Under the pieces are notes generated by a model, which did not search any database, had not been told where the DNA came from, and worked only from the letters and a program-made list of their open reading frames with translations. 37,534 bases of DNA, from assembly GCA_023391535.1 (NCBI GenBank), contig JAEWAU010000011.1, positions 1 through 37,534 of the forward strand, read 5' to 3'. This document shows positions 23,611-30,824 of the stretch, piece after piece (position 1 is the first letter of the stretch; every line of letters begins with the position of its first letter). This DNA comes from Bacillota bacterium (GTDB lineage: Bacteria > Bacillota > Clostridia > Oscillospirales > Ethanoligenentaceae). Both the position numbers and the translations under genes were made by a program.

Positions 23611-24159
23611 ATGAATACGGTGGTTTTGTGCGGTGCCGAGGAAGGGCAGGAAACGGTGCATACGCTGTTCGACGTGCTGCATGCGGCCGGCTTCGGCGTG
23701 CTGTATGTGACGGAGCGCTCGGCTTCCTTCCTGCAGCCTGCGGCGGACGCGGATTTTCTGGTGCTCGATAATCCCTCCCTGCGCGAGGTGAACGCGCCGT
23801 GCGGGGTGGCGCTTTTCCGCGCGCAGGCGCCGGAAAAGCGGCCCAGGCTGCCCGCCGGCTTTTTTGCTGTGGTGGATTCCGACGATCCCGTGGCGGCGGC
23901 TTTGGGGAACGCGGGTTTCGGCACGGTGCTCTGCGGCCATTCCCAGAAGGATACCGTCACGTTTTCCAGCATCGGCAGCGAAAATGCGGTGGTGAGCCTG
24001 CAGCGCGGCCTTGCCACGCTGCAGGGGGGAGAAGCGGGCCCGGTAGAGGTGCCCGTGGCGTTTGCGCGGCCGCGCGGAAGCTATGCGCTGCTCGCGGCCG
24101 TAGCCGTGGTTCTGCTTTCCGGGAAAGCCCTGCCGGAAGCCGGGCTTGTGCTGCCGTAG
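23611..24159 (+). CDS. Conserved-looking hypothetical protein
   Basis: A 182-residue protein that I do not recognise. GGAGG lies eight bases before the ATG at 23611, and codon use resembles the neighbouring genes, supporting a real gene. Alternating beta strands and helices (TVVLCGAEEGQETVHTLFDV; FGVLYVTERSA; ADFLVLDNPSL; GFFAVVDSDDPVAAAL; FGTVLCGHSQKDTVTFSSI) suggest an alpha/beta, possibly nucleotide-binding, fold. The pattern in the second half slightly recalls Mur-ligase-type sequences, but no ATP-binding P-loop is present. There is no signal peptide. The upstream 283-base gap is AT-rich with a TATAAT at 23477-23482 but no clear -35. Confidence 0.6.
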   Translation: MNTVVLCGAEEGQETVHTLFDVLHAAGFGVLYVTERSASFLQPAADADFLVLDNPSLREVNAPCGVALFRAQAPEKRPRLPAGFFAVVDSDDPVAAALGNAGFGTVLCGHSQKDTVTFSSIGSENAVVSLQRGLATLQGGEAGPVEVPVAFARPRGSYALLAAVAVVLLSGKALPEAGLVLP

Positions 24160-24629
24160 CTTAACCGATTCTCCGGTAAACATCTAGCAATTCCATAAAA
24201 GATTGAGAGAAGTGATCGGGGTGTTGCAAAATGAATTGAAAGTTCATGTTGCAACACCCCGCCTTGAGCAGCGGGCGCCAAAAGGACGCGGTATTGCGCA
24301 GCGTAGCGCAGCAAAATGGGGCGAAACGCCCCAAGCGTCGTTTTGGCCGGATGCTGCAAAACGCATCGTAGGCGTTTTGCAGCATCCCCACTCTGGAACA
24401 TATCAATCCTTTCTGGAAATGCTGTAGGGATGAAATCCGCGCCGAAACCCATGCGGAAAACTCTTGCCGCGGCTTTCTGCCCGCGTTCGCACAAATTCTT
24501 AATCGGAGAAAAGCATTGAAACCAGTTCGTGCCTCAAATGCTAGAAATTGTTTTTCATATTTGCACCCGGCCGACAAAAGATAGTTGTGCAAACGCAGAT
24601 TAAAAACCTTTTCATGAGGAGAGATAGAT
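24160..24629. other. Intergenic region with hairpin repeat copy 2 and ssp leader
   Basis: The left half is the repeat at 24185-24428. The right half (24430-24629) should contain the spore-specific promoter of the SASP gene, but no clear sigma-G match could be fixed by eye. Confidence 0.5.
24185..24428. mobile_element. MITE-like hairpin element, copy 2 with inverted ends
   Basis: An element of about 244 bases with imperfect terminal inverted repeats: TAGCAATTCCATAAAAGA... at the left (24185-24206) and, read inward from the right end (24428), TACAGCATTTCCAGAAAGGA..., both ending GATTGA. Inside are a left hairpin (24218-24260), GCGCCAAAAGGACGCGG, a perfect TGGGGCG-AAA-CGCCCCA hairpin (24318-24334), AAGCGTCGTTTTGGCCGG, and a 16-pair perfect hairpin (24349-24387). 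The whole is nearly palindromic and has no protein frame. A TA may be duplicated at the ends. Confidence 0.6.
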
Positions 24630-24827
24630 ATGGCTAACCAGAGCAACGAAGCGCTTGTTCCTCAGGCACGGGAAGCCCTGAACCGCTTTAAGATGGAAGC
24701 TGCGTCCGAAGTCGGCGTGAGCCTCAAGCAGGGTTACAACGGCGATCTGACGTCCCGCCAGGCGGGCTCGATCGGCGGCCAGATGGTCAAAAAGATGATC
24801 CAGCAGGTGGAGAACGGCATGAAATGA
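24630..24827 (+). CDS. Alpha/beta-type small acid-soluble spore protein
   Basis: A 65-residue DNA-binding spore protein. The family signatures are present: ALNRFKMEAASEVGV around the germination-protease site and GDLTSRQAGSIGGQMVKKMI at the C-terminus. These proteins coat spore DNA and protect it from UV and heat damage, then are degraded at germination. Length is normal (60-75). The ATG at 24630 follows GAGGAGAG. It is normally made in the forespore under sigma-G. The terminator at 24900-24937 closes the gene, which converges on spmB. This is the best single piece of evidence that the host forms endospores. Confidence 0.95.
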   Translation: MANQSNEALVPQAREALNRFKMEAASEVGVSLKQGYNGDLTSRQAGSIGGQMVKKMIQQVENGMK

Positions 24828-24899
24828 CCCACGCTGATTTTCAGCCGGATTGCCTTGCGGCAAGGCTGCGGCCGGACGCGGACAACGGTTGTGTTCAGC

Positions 24900-24937
24900 A
24901 AAAAACGGCTTCCCCAAGCGGGGAGGCCGTTTTATTT
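24900..24937. terminator. Bidirectional terminator between ssp and spmB
   Basis: AAACGGCTTCCCC and GGGGAGGCCGTTT form a 13-position stem with one mismatch and a four-base loop. T runs follow on the plus strand and six A precede it, so it can serve both convergent genes. Confidence 0.85.
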
Positions 24938-24947
24938 GGTTTGCGCA

Positions 24948-25484
24948 TCACATGCCCATCAGCAGCCGCACGCTGAGAATACTCATCACAAAGCCCACGA
25001 AATCGGCCGCGAGGGCGGCCGGCACGGTGTGGCGCGTTTTGGAAATGTTCACGCTGCCGTAATAGATCGCCACCGTGTAAAAAGTCGTTTCGGTGGAACC
25101 CTGCAGCACCGAAGCGACGCGCCCGATGAACGAATCCGGGCCGTAGGTCTTTAAAATCCCTTCGAAAACGGAAAGGGAGCCGCTGCCCGAAACGGGGCGC
25201 ATCAGCGCGAGCGGCACCACCTCCGTGGGAAAATGCAAGGTTTTGCCCAGCGGCGCGAGCGCCGCCGTCAGCGCGTCGAACGCGCCAGAAGCGCGCAGCA
25301 TGGCGATAGCCGTCATCAGGCCCACCAGCGCCGGCAAAATGCTCACGGCAACGGAAACGCCCTCTTTAGCCCCCTTGAGGAACAGGTCAAACACGGGCTG
25401 CCGCCTTACCACGCCGCACAGCACGATGGCGAGGATCACCACGGGCACGACGGCGCCCCCGAATTCCCGGACGATTTCTAGCAT
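24948..25484 (-). CDS. spmB: Spore maturation protein B
   Basis: A 178-residue membrane protein with a nucleoside-recognition (Gate) domain. Recognisable stretches are VSVAVSILPALVGLMTAIAM, PLALMRPVSGSGSLSV, and VLQGSTETTFYTVAIYYGSV, which is diagnostic for SpmB. With SpmA it is needed for normal spore core dehydration and heat resistance in Bacillus and Clostridium. AAAGGAA lies about eight bases before the ATG at 25484. It begins 43 bases after spmA on the same strand. The length matches the family. Confidence 0.95.
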   Translation of the reverse strand: MLEIVREFGGAVVPVVILAIVLCGVVRRQPVFDLFLKGAKEGVSVAVSILPALVGLMTAIAMLRASGAFDALTAALAPLGKTLHFPTEVVPLALMRPVSGSGSLSVFEGILKTYGPDSFIGRVASVLQGSTETTFYTVAIYYGSVNISKTRHTVPAALAADFVGFVMSILSVRLLMGM

Positions 25485-25527
25485 GGCGATATTCCTTTCG
25501 GATCGGTTCCGGCCGCTTTTGCCCGGC

Positions 25528-26127
25528 TCAGCCCGGATGCGCGGGCAGCCTGCGCTCCGGAGCGCGCTCCATCAGGCGCGCGAAGACGATGCCGCACAGC
25601 AATGTGACGATGGAACTGAGCCACACGCAGGGCAGGATATCGAACGGGCTGCGCGCGCCGGCGCGAAGGCGCAGCAGCGCCAGATTTGTGGGAATGAGCT
25701 GGAGCGATGCCGTGTTCATCACGATGAACAGGGCCATGGAATCGGTGGCCACGCCTTTCGGGGCGCGCTTGGCCATGTCCTTCATGGCGAGCAGCCCGAG
25801 CGGCGTGGCGGCGTTTCCGAGCCCCAGAAAATTTGCGGCCAGATTCATGCAGATATAGCGCATGCCGGCGCCGTCCGCCGGGAGGTCGGGGAAGAGCCGC
25901 CGCAGCACCGGAGCGAGCGCCCTGGCCAGCAGCCGGGTGATGCCGCACGCTTCGGCAATCTTCATCAGGCCGTTCCAGAGGCAGATGCCGCCGAGCAGAA
26001 GCAGAAACAGCGTTACCGCGTCCACCGAGCCGGAAAGCGCCGCCTGGGAGACGGCTTGGATGTGCCCGGTGGCGAACCCGAAGACGACGGCCAGCAGAAG
26101 GAGGGCAAACCAGATAAAATTCATCAT
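25528..26127 (-). CDS. spmA: Spore maturation protein A
   Basis: A 199-residue integral membrane protein with the Gate domain of SpmA: LFLLLLGGICLWNGLMKIAE, the central ANFLGLGNAATPLGL motif, then DSMALFIVMNTASLQLIPTN. It acts with SpmB in spore core dehydration. The gene order spmA-spmB is the standard one. The ATG at 26127 (a second ATG follows at once) lacks a clear ribosome site; instead GGCT-C-AGCC forms a small palindrome just before it. A sigma-E -10-like sequence lies about 23 bases upstream. Confidence 0.95.
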   Translation of the reverse strand: MMNFIWFALLLLAVVFGFATGHIQAVSQAALSGSVDAVTLFLLLLGGICLWNGLMKIAEACGITRLLARALAPVLRRLFPDLPADGAGMRYICMNLAANFLGLGNAATPLGLLAMKDMAKRAPKGVATDSMALFIVMNTASLQLIPTNLALLRLRAGARSPFDILPCVWLSSIVTLLCGIVFARLMERAPERRLPAHPG

Positions 26128-26149
26128 TTTGGCTGAGCCAACTTTCTGA

Positions 26150-26157
26150 AATGTATG
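26150..26157 (-). promoter_or_regulatory. Sigma-E-like -10 element for spmA
   Basis: On the minus strand CATACATT matches the sigma-E -10 consensus CATACAnT exactly. A convincing -35 at 14 bases is not seen. In Bacillus subtilis spmAB is in the sigma-E regulon. Confidence 0.4.
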
Positions 26158-26567
26158 AGTAATGAATAAATATACATTAATAGATAATAAAAATTCAAAT
26201 CGACAATATTGATCGAACTATGTATTAATACAATATTTATAAAACAAAGAAATACAGTATTGCCGGGAAATCGTGCTTTTGTTCCGGATATGCCGCTTGC
26301 CCGCCAAACCGGGAGACTTTTTAATTGCAAAATCGATGTATATAAAGAGAATTGTTGGAATATAAAGGGGCATATGTCCCAACGGGGGAATTTTACGTAT
26401 CTTTTCCCGCTGGGCTCAGGCGGCCGGAAGCCTAACAATGCAATAGAATAAGGTAAAATATACAAAATAAAGGGAAACTATTTTTCTCGTGATTGTGTCC
26501 TGCTTATTACCAATCTATGTGTTAATTATTAATTTATTATCACTTCTCAAAAAAAAGGAAAATCTAG

Positions 26568-26596
26568 TTGACAAAATATTCAAAATACGTTATATT
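26568..26596 (+). promoter_or_regulatory. Strong sigma-A promoter of the AbrB-like gene
   Basis: A consensus TTGACA (26568-26573) and TATATT (26591-26596) with 17-base spacing. Transcription should start near 26603. Confidence 0.8.
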
Positions 26597-26613
26597 AAAC
26601 ATGCAAAATAGAT

Positions 26614-26620
26614 TTCGACA
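26614..26620. promoter_or_regulatory. Spo0A-box-like site in the AbrB-like leader
   Basis: TTCGACA is the exact reverse complement of the 0A-box TGTCGAA and lies about 12-18 bases after the predicted start. Spo0A boxes downstream of the start repress abrB in Bacillus subtilis, so the same logic is likely here. Confidence 0.6.
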
Positions 26621-26649
26621 AAAAAACATAGAAATGGAGGTAATCCAAC

Positions 26650-26892
26650 ATGAAGTCGACCGGTATTGTTCGCAGGGTTGACGAATTAGGGCGCATTGTG
26701 CTTCCAATCGAGCTGCGCAGAACGCTTGAAATTTCCGAAAAAGACGCCCTTGAGATTTACGTCGACGGCGACGCCGTTGTGCTGAAGAAATATGAGCCCT
26801 CGTGTGTCTTTTGCGGAAATGCGAAAGACGTTGTAAACTTTAAGGGGCGCAATATTTGTCCGGCATGCATCAAAGAGCTTGCGGGCAAGTGA
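26650..26892 (+). CDS. AbrB-family transition-state regulator with zinc-like C-terminus
   Basis: An 80-residue protein. Residues 3-48 are an AbrB/SpoVT swapped-hairpin DNA-binding domain (STGIVRRVDELGRIVLPIEL, then LEIYVDGDAVVLKKY). The C-terminus has C52-x2-C55 and C70-x2-C73, a likely zinc ribbon common in clostridial AbrB homologues. Such proteins repress stationary-phase and sporulation genes during growth. GGAGGT lies eight bases before the ATG at 26650. A consensus promoter and a Spo0A-box-like site precede it, and a terminator follows at 26922-26963. Confidence 0.92.
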   Translation: MKSTGIVRRVDELGRIVLPIELRRTLEISEKDALEIYVDGDAVVLKKYEPSCVFCGNAKDVVNFKGRNICPACIKELAGK

Positions 26893-26921
26893 TTTTCCCG
26901 GGCGCGTACATAGGCGGGCAG

Positions 26922-26963
26922 AAAAAAGCCGCATCGGTTCAACCCGGTGCGGCTTTTTGTTTG
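26922..26963. terminator. Terminator of the AbrB-like gene, bidirectional
   Basis: GCCGCATCGG and CCGGTGCGGC pair over ten positions (one G-T), preceded by six A and followed by five T. It serves the AbrB-like gene and the converging gene at 26981. Confidence 0.85.
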
Positions 26964-26980
26964 CAGGAAGGCCCGCGCTT

Positions 26981-27289
26981 TTAAAGGGTATTCGAGAGCG
27001 CGCGGTCGAGCCAGATGCTGCCGATATCGATGGCGTTGTAGAGCCCTACTTTATCCGTGCGTTTGATGATACGGTCCCGTGCGCGAAGATCTTCGCCGGT
27101 GGCCACGAGCTGGACGGAAATAAGCCCGGCCACAGACTGATCCATCAGCGGCTTTTCGTTGATGATCTGGAGCAGGACAACATATTTTTCCCACATGTTT
27201 CCATAATAGAGCGTATTGCCGCAGCGAACGAGCGGCCGCCCTTTATATGTCAGAAACGGGACCTTCGCTTTCGTTTTTCCTTCTGCCAC
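26981..27289 (-). CDS. Small conserved hypothetical protein
   Basis: A 102-residue protein of unknown function. It has no membrane segment or signal peptide. It is beta-rich at the start (VPFLTYKGRPLVRCGNTLYY), then helical and strand elements (YVVLLQIINEK; VAGLISVQLVATGED). The frame is open to 27331, but GTG at 27289 is preceded by GGGAGG at seven bases and is chosen as the start. It lies downstream of the S1-domain gene on the same strand with a gap of about 145 bases, so co-transcription is possible. Confidence 0.65.
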   Translation of the reverse strand: MAEGKTKAKVPFLTYKGRPLVRCGNTLYYGNMWEKYVVLLQIINEKPLMDQSVAGLISVQLVATGEDLRARDRIIKRTDKVGLYNAIDIGSIWLDRALSNTL

Positions 27290-27433
27290 GCCATATCCTC
27301 CCGGTTCTAAAAAATTCGTAAAATTTCGCAAAGGAAAGGCCTCCGTGGCCTGTCGCAGAACGATCTTACCGTATCCTTTATTATAACACGCACGGAACGA
27401 TTTGTAAAATGTGCGCCGCCTTCGGAAATCGGA

Positions 27434-28360
27434 TCAGGAATCGAAATCCGTGCGGATGCTTTTTTCGCAGCCGGCGGGGGAATAGATCCAACGGTCGATG
27501 TGGTCGGCCGTGACGGCATAGCAGGGTTCCTCGGGCCGGTATTCCGCGTCGAAGGCATCCACGATGATGAGCTTGACTTTCATCTTTTCCGGAATCAGGC
27601 TTTTGATGAATACGCTGGCATGCTGGCCCGGCTGCACGCCCTCGTGCGGCTCCGCGAGGCCGGCGAGGTTGGGCGTGAGTTCCACGAACACGCCGTAGCT
27701 TTCCACCGAGCGGATGATGCCGGCCACCGTTTCCCCCGGCGTGAAGCGGGCGGCGTTTTCCTCCCAGGTGCCCAGAAGCTCCTTGTGCGTGAGGCACACG
27801 CGGCTCGGCCCCTCCACCGATTTGACGGCGGCGCGGATATCCTGCCCCACGCGGAAACGGTCGCGCGGGTGGGAGATGCGCGAAACCGAGATCAGATCGA
27901 TGGGGATCAGGGAAGCCACGCCGCAGCCGATATCCACAAAGCAGCCGAACGGCTCGAGATGGGTGACGCGCGCGTCGAGCACGTCGCCGGGCGAAAGCTG
28001 CGATATGTACGTGCGCACGGCCTCCTCCTGCGCCGCGCGGCGCGACAGAACGGCCATTTTCCCATCGGGGGGATGCGGCAGGTTCACGATTTTGAAGCAA
28101 ACGGCCTTGTTTACCCGGGAGATCACCGCAATGTCGCGCGTGGTGCCGTCGTCCAGCCCGAGAGCGCCTTCTTCGCGCGGGATGATGCCTTTCATACAGC
28201 CGAGATCCACGACGAGATTGTGCGCGCTGTCGCACAGCAGGGCGCGCGCCTCCAGCGTGCGGCCCTCGTCCGCAGCCCGCTGCAGGGCGCCGGGGCTGCG
28301 CAGGGCCTCCCGGTTTTCCACGGTGTCCAAAAGCCATCCCTCCGGCTTGATTCCTGCCAT
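27434..28360 (-). CDS. S1-domain RNA-binding protein (ribosomal S1-like)
   Basis: A 308-residue protein with two clear S1 OB-fold domains, about residues 120-190 (LSPGDVLDARVTHLEPFGCF, VDIGCGVASLIP) and 205-270 (PGETVAGIIRSVESYGVFVE). An N-terminal third, less clear S1-like unit includes ARALLCDSAHNLVVDLGCMK. This short S1 form is common in Clostridia and probably binds mRNA at the ribosome or regulates translation. The start is ATG at 28360 with AGGGAGG nine bases upstream; the frame stays open to 28390. It is bounded upstream by the terminator at 28507-28555. Confidence 0.85.
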   Translation of the reverse strand: MAGIKPEGWLLDTVENREALRSPGALQRAADEGRTLEARALLCDSAHNLVVDLGCMKGIIPREEGALGLDDGTTRDIAVISRVNKAVCFKIVNLPHPPDGKMAVLSRRAAQEEAVRTYISQLSPGDVLDARVTHLEPFGCFVDIGCGVASLIPIDLISVSRISHPRDRFRVGQDIRAAVKSVEGPSRVCLTHKELLGTWEENAARFTPGETVAGIIRSVESYGVFVELTPNLAGLAEPHEGVQPGQHASVFIKSLIPEKMKVKLIIVDAFDAEYRPEEPCYAVTADHIDRWIYSPAGCEKSIRTDFDS

Positions 28361-28506
28361 TGCGATATACCTCCCTTTTTTTCGGTCCACATCATGTATA
28401 TGCGGGAGGATGGCAATCTTGACTCACGGCCCGGCCTTTTTTTCGGAAGCGGCCTTTTACCGGGAAGAAACGCTTTCCGATACGAATCCCCGATAAACCG
28501 GCGGGT

Positions 28507-28555
28507 AAAAATCCGCAGCAGAATCCACAGAGAAAAGCTTTTGCTGCGGATTTTT
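28507..28555. terminator. Terminator-like hairpin upstream of the S1-like gene
   Basis: AAAAATCCGCAGCA and TGCTGCGGATTTTT are perfect 14-base complements around a 21-base loop, with T runs on both strands. Confidence 0.75.
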
Positions 28556-28617
28556 CGTGCGGGTTCGCGCCGCGCGCGTCCGCACGTATTTTCAAATCGG
28601 ATATTCGTATAAAAGCC

Positions 28618-28656
28618 TTGCAAAACGGCGCGCTTTTTATACGGGCCGTTTTGCAA
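28618..28656 (-). terminator. Terminator-like hairpin after the 121-residue gene
   Basis: TTGCAAAACGGC and GCCGTTTTGCAA are perfect 12-base complements. On the minus strand they are followed by GGCTTTTAT, a short T run. The arm resembles the GCAAAACG arms of the hairpin repeats at 22497 and 24349. Confidence 0.55.
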
Positions 28657-28664
28657 AGCGCGCG

Positions 28665-29030
28665 TCACCGGCTCGCGAGGTGAATACGGCGCCCGCCCAG
28701 GTTGCGCAACAGCGCGCTCACGCTGCGGGCCGCCTCGTCGGAAAGCACCGTAACCTTCAAAAAGGCCTCGCGCCGCCGCCCCGATTCGGTATCCTGCGTT
28801 TCCCGCACGTCCCACACCGCCGGCACCGCCAGGGCCGTATAGGGCATGCCGGTGGTGGAAAACATGCCCGAAGCGGGCGCAACGGCAAAAGCGACGTCCG
28901 TTTCTCCCGGCGCGCCGTGCGCGCCGCCCCTCATCTCGACGCCGGTCACGCCGTCCAGCCCGCGCACGCGGCCGGAGGCGAGGTCGGCCAAATCCACCGA
29001 GTCGAATTCGGCGGTTACAACTGTTTCCAT
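28665..29030 (-). CDS. Small hypothetical protein
   Basis: A 121-residue protein that I do not recognise. It starts ETVVTAEFDSVDLADLASGR and contains VKVTVLSDEAARSVSALLR-like helical sequence near the C-terminus. The general pattern of strand-helix-strand halves suggests a small ferredoxin-like (ACT-type) fold, but this is speculation. ATG at 29030 is preferred over ATG at 29042 because the AGAGG ribosome site abuts the latter with no spacing. It is a single gene on the minus strand ended by the hairpin at 28618-28656. Confidence 0.55.
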   Translation of the reverse strand: METVVTAEFDSVDLADLASGRVRGLDGVTGVEMRGGAHGAPGETDVAFAVAPASGMFSTTGMPYTALAVPAVWDVRETQDTESGRRREAFLKVTVLSDEAARSVSALLRNLGGRRIHLASR

Positions 29031-29082
29031 AAAATCATCCATCCTCTAAAAAAATTTGCAGACGCTTTTGCGTGCGCCTGCT

Positions 29083-29106
29083 TACGGCATTTCCAGAAAA
29101 GATTGA
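29083..29106. repeat. Solitary terminal repeat of the hairpin element
   Basis: TACGGCATTTCCAGAAAAGA... ending GATTGA matches the inward-read right end of the element at 24185-24428 at 22 of 24 positions. The rest of the element is not found beside it, so this is a solo end or a decayed copy. Confidence 0.6.
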
Positions 29107-29338
29107 ACCATTCCGGGCATTCCGGGGCGTTTCGCTTTTCCGTCGGAGGCGCGGGTGAAATATGGCTTCCCTCAACCTGCAGTGGAATCGCTGCAGTTCA
29201 TCCGGCCGCCGCGGGTGTTGATTTCAAATCCATCCGCGTGTGCCCGCCGCGCAGAACGGGGGCGGAATCCGGGCATATCCGGCGCGAACGGTTCGCTTAT
29301 AGTATGCCGCGGCGGGCACGGTTCCATGTGCGGCGCGC

Positions 29339-29380
29339 AGCTTCGGTTTTTGCCGCGCACAGCTTCGGTTTTTGCCGCGC
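29339..29380. repeat. Tandem duplication of about 22 bases
   Basis: The unit AGCTTCGGTTTTTGCCGCGC occurs at 29339-29358 and 29361-29380, separated by AC. It ends just before the -35 of the DUF951 promoter. Confidence 0.7.
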
Positions 29381-29385
29381 GGGCG

Positions 29386-29415
29386 TTGCGCTCGGAAGCC
29401 GTTTTGTGCTATACT
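29386..29415 (+). promoter_or_regulatory. Promoter of the DUF951-prfA run
   Basis: TTGCGC (29386-29391) and TATACT (29410-29415) are 18 bases apart, about 70 bases before the DUF951 start. Confidence 0.55.
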
Positions 29416-29482
29416 GAACATTACGGGAAAGGGCGGCAGGAGCGCCGCCTTTTCTATTGCACGCAAAGGAAAGGCGGCGGTT

Positions 29483-29671
29483 TTGCTGGACGTTTCTGTG
29501 GGCGATATCCTGGTGCTCAAAAAGAACCATCCGTGCGGCTGCAACCGTTTTTCCGTGCTGCGCACGGGCTTGGATTTCAAACTCCGGTGTGAAAAGTGCG
29601 GACACGAGATCATGGTGCCGCGCGTGAAAATCGAAAAAAGCGTCCGGATTGTGGAAAAACAGGAGGGCTGA
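29483..29671 (+). CDS. DUF951 family protein
   Basis: A 62-residue protein. VGDILVLKKNHPCGCNRFSV, then LRCEKCGHEIMVPRVKIEKS match DUF951: a conserved KK-HPCG motif and a CxxCGH pair that may bind a metal. Function is unknown; in Firmicutes it is often near ychF, parB or translation genes. The start is TTG at 29483, with AGGAAAGG eight bases upstream. It is the first gene before prfA, 54 bases away. Confidence 0.85.
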   Translation: MLDVSVGDILVLKKNHPCGCNRFSVLRTGLDFKLRCEKCGHEIMVPRVKIEKSVRIVEKQEG

Positions 29672-29725
29672 CGCCGGTTCTTCACCGGCGCCGCCGTTTG
29701 CATTTCAGCCGATCACGGGGGAACG

Positions 29726-30796
29726 ATGTTCGAACAGTTGGGGGACGCGCTCGCGCGTTTCGATGAGATTACGGAAAAGCTGGCCGATCCCGCGGTGCTG
29801 GCCGACAGCGGCCGCTTTACCGCGTTGATGCGGGAGCACAAATCGCTTCAAAAGCTGGCGGAAACGTACCGGGCCTATCAAAAGGCCTGCAAAGCGCAGC
29901 AGGACGCGCTGGAGCTTCTGGAGCAGAAGCCCGAGCGCGAGCTTAAAGAGCTTGCCGAGGAGGAGCTTGCCGGCGCGCGGGGCGAGCAGGGCCGCCTTGC
30001 GGAGGAGCTGAACGTCCTGCTGCTGCCGCACGACCCGAACGACGAAAAAAACGTCATTCTGGAAATCCGCGGCGGGGCGGGCGGCGAGGAAGCCGCGCTG
30101 TTCGCGGCCGATCTCACCCGGATGTATACGATGTACGCGCAGAAGCGCGGTTGGAGCATCGAACCGCTCAACCTGAACGAAACGGAGCTCGGGGGCGTCA
30201 AGGAGATCAGCTTCCTCGTGGAAGGCGAAGGGGCGTTTTCCCGCCTCAAATACGAAAGCGGCGTGCACCGTGTGCAGCGCGTTCCCGCCACGGAAGCGGG
30301 CGGGCGCATCCACACCTCGACGGTGACGGTGGCGGTGCTGCCGGAAGTCGAGGAGGTGGAGGTGGAGATCCGCCCCGAGGATCTTCAGATCGACACCTAC
30401 CGCGCGAGCGGCGCAGGCGGGCAGCATATCAACAAAACCGATTCGGCCATCCGCATCACGCACAAGCCCACCGGCATCGTGGTGGAGTGCCAGGACGAAC
30501 GCAGCCAGTACAAGAACCGCGACAAGGCCATGAAGGTGCTGCGCTCGCGGCTGTACGAGCGCATGCAGGGCGAGCAGGACCGGCAGATTGCCGCCGAGCG
30601 GCGTTCGCAGGTGGGCACGGGGGAGCGCAACGAGCGCATCCGCACCTACAATTTCCCGCAGGGGCGCGTCACCGACCACCGCATCGGTTTGACTTTATAC
30701 AAGATCGACGCGGTGATGAACGGGGAGCTCGATGAGCTCGTCGAAGCGCTTATCACCGCGGACAGGGCGCAGCGGCTGCGCACCGGCGAAGCCTGA
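29726..30796 (+). CDS. prfA: Peptide chain release factor 1
   Basis: A 356-residue class I release factor. The stop-codon recognition tripeptide is P187-A188-T189 (RVPATEAGGR), marking RF1, which reads UAA and UAG. The peptidyl-tRNA hydrolysis motif GGQ is at residues 231-233 (ASGAGGQHINKTDSAI). Length equals the usual 355-360. The ATG at 29726 has GGGGGAA just upstream. It is followed 28 bases later by the Sua5-type gene, a common clostridial order linking translation genes. Confidence 0.97.
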   Translation: MFEQLGDALARFDEITEKLADPAVLADSGRFTALMREHKSLQKLAETYRAYQKACKAQQDALELLEQKPERELKELAEEELAGARGEQGRLAEELNVLLLPHDPNDEKNVILEIRGGAGGEEAALFAADLTRMYTMYAQKRGWSIEPLNLNETELGGVKEISFLVEGEGAFSRLKYESGVHRVQRVPATEAGGRIHTSTVTVAVLPEVEEVEVEIRPEDLQIDTYRASGAGGQHINKTDSAIRITHKPTGIVVECQDERSQYKNRDKAMKVLRSRLYERMQGEQDRQIAAERRSQVGTGERNERIRTYNFPQGRVTDHRIGLTLYKIDAVMNGELDELVEALITADRAQRLRTGEA

Positions 30797-30824
30797 TTTC
30801 CGGTTTTGGTTTTGGAGGAATGAG

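Larger units (their letters stand above)
26128..26649. other. AT-rich divergent intergenic region
   Basis: About 520 bases, clearly more AT-rich than the flanks, between spmA and the AbrB-like gene. It holds the sigma-E-like -10 of spmA, the strong abrB promoter and the 0A-box. Otherwise no gene is supported. Confidence 0.6.
29031..29482. other. Divergent intergenic region
   Basis: About 450 bases without a supported gene. It contains a lone copy of the hairpin-element terminal repeat (29083-29106), a 22-base tandem repeat (29339-29380) and the DUF951 promoter (29386-29415). Confidence 0.5.

Noticed and set aside
24430..24629. A sigma-G promoter for the SASP gene
   Set aside because: Several partial -10-like words (CATATTT, CAAATGCTA) exist but none has an acceptable -35 at the right spacing, so no site is annotated.
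24161..24646. A minus-strand 161-codon frame spanning the hairpin element
   Set aside because: It is produced by the repeat hairpins and runs across the ssp ribosome site; no ribosome site of its own or family similarity.
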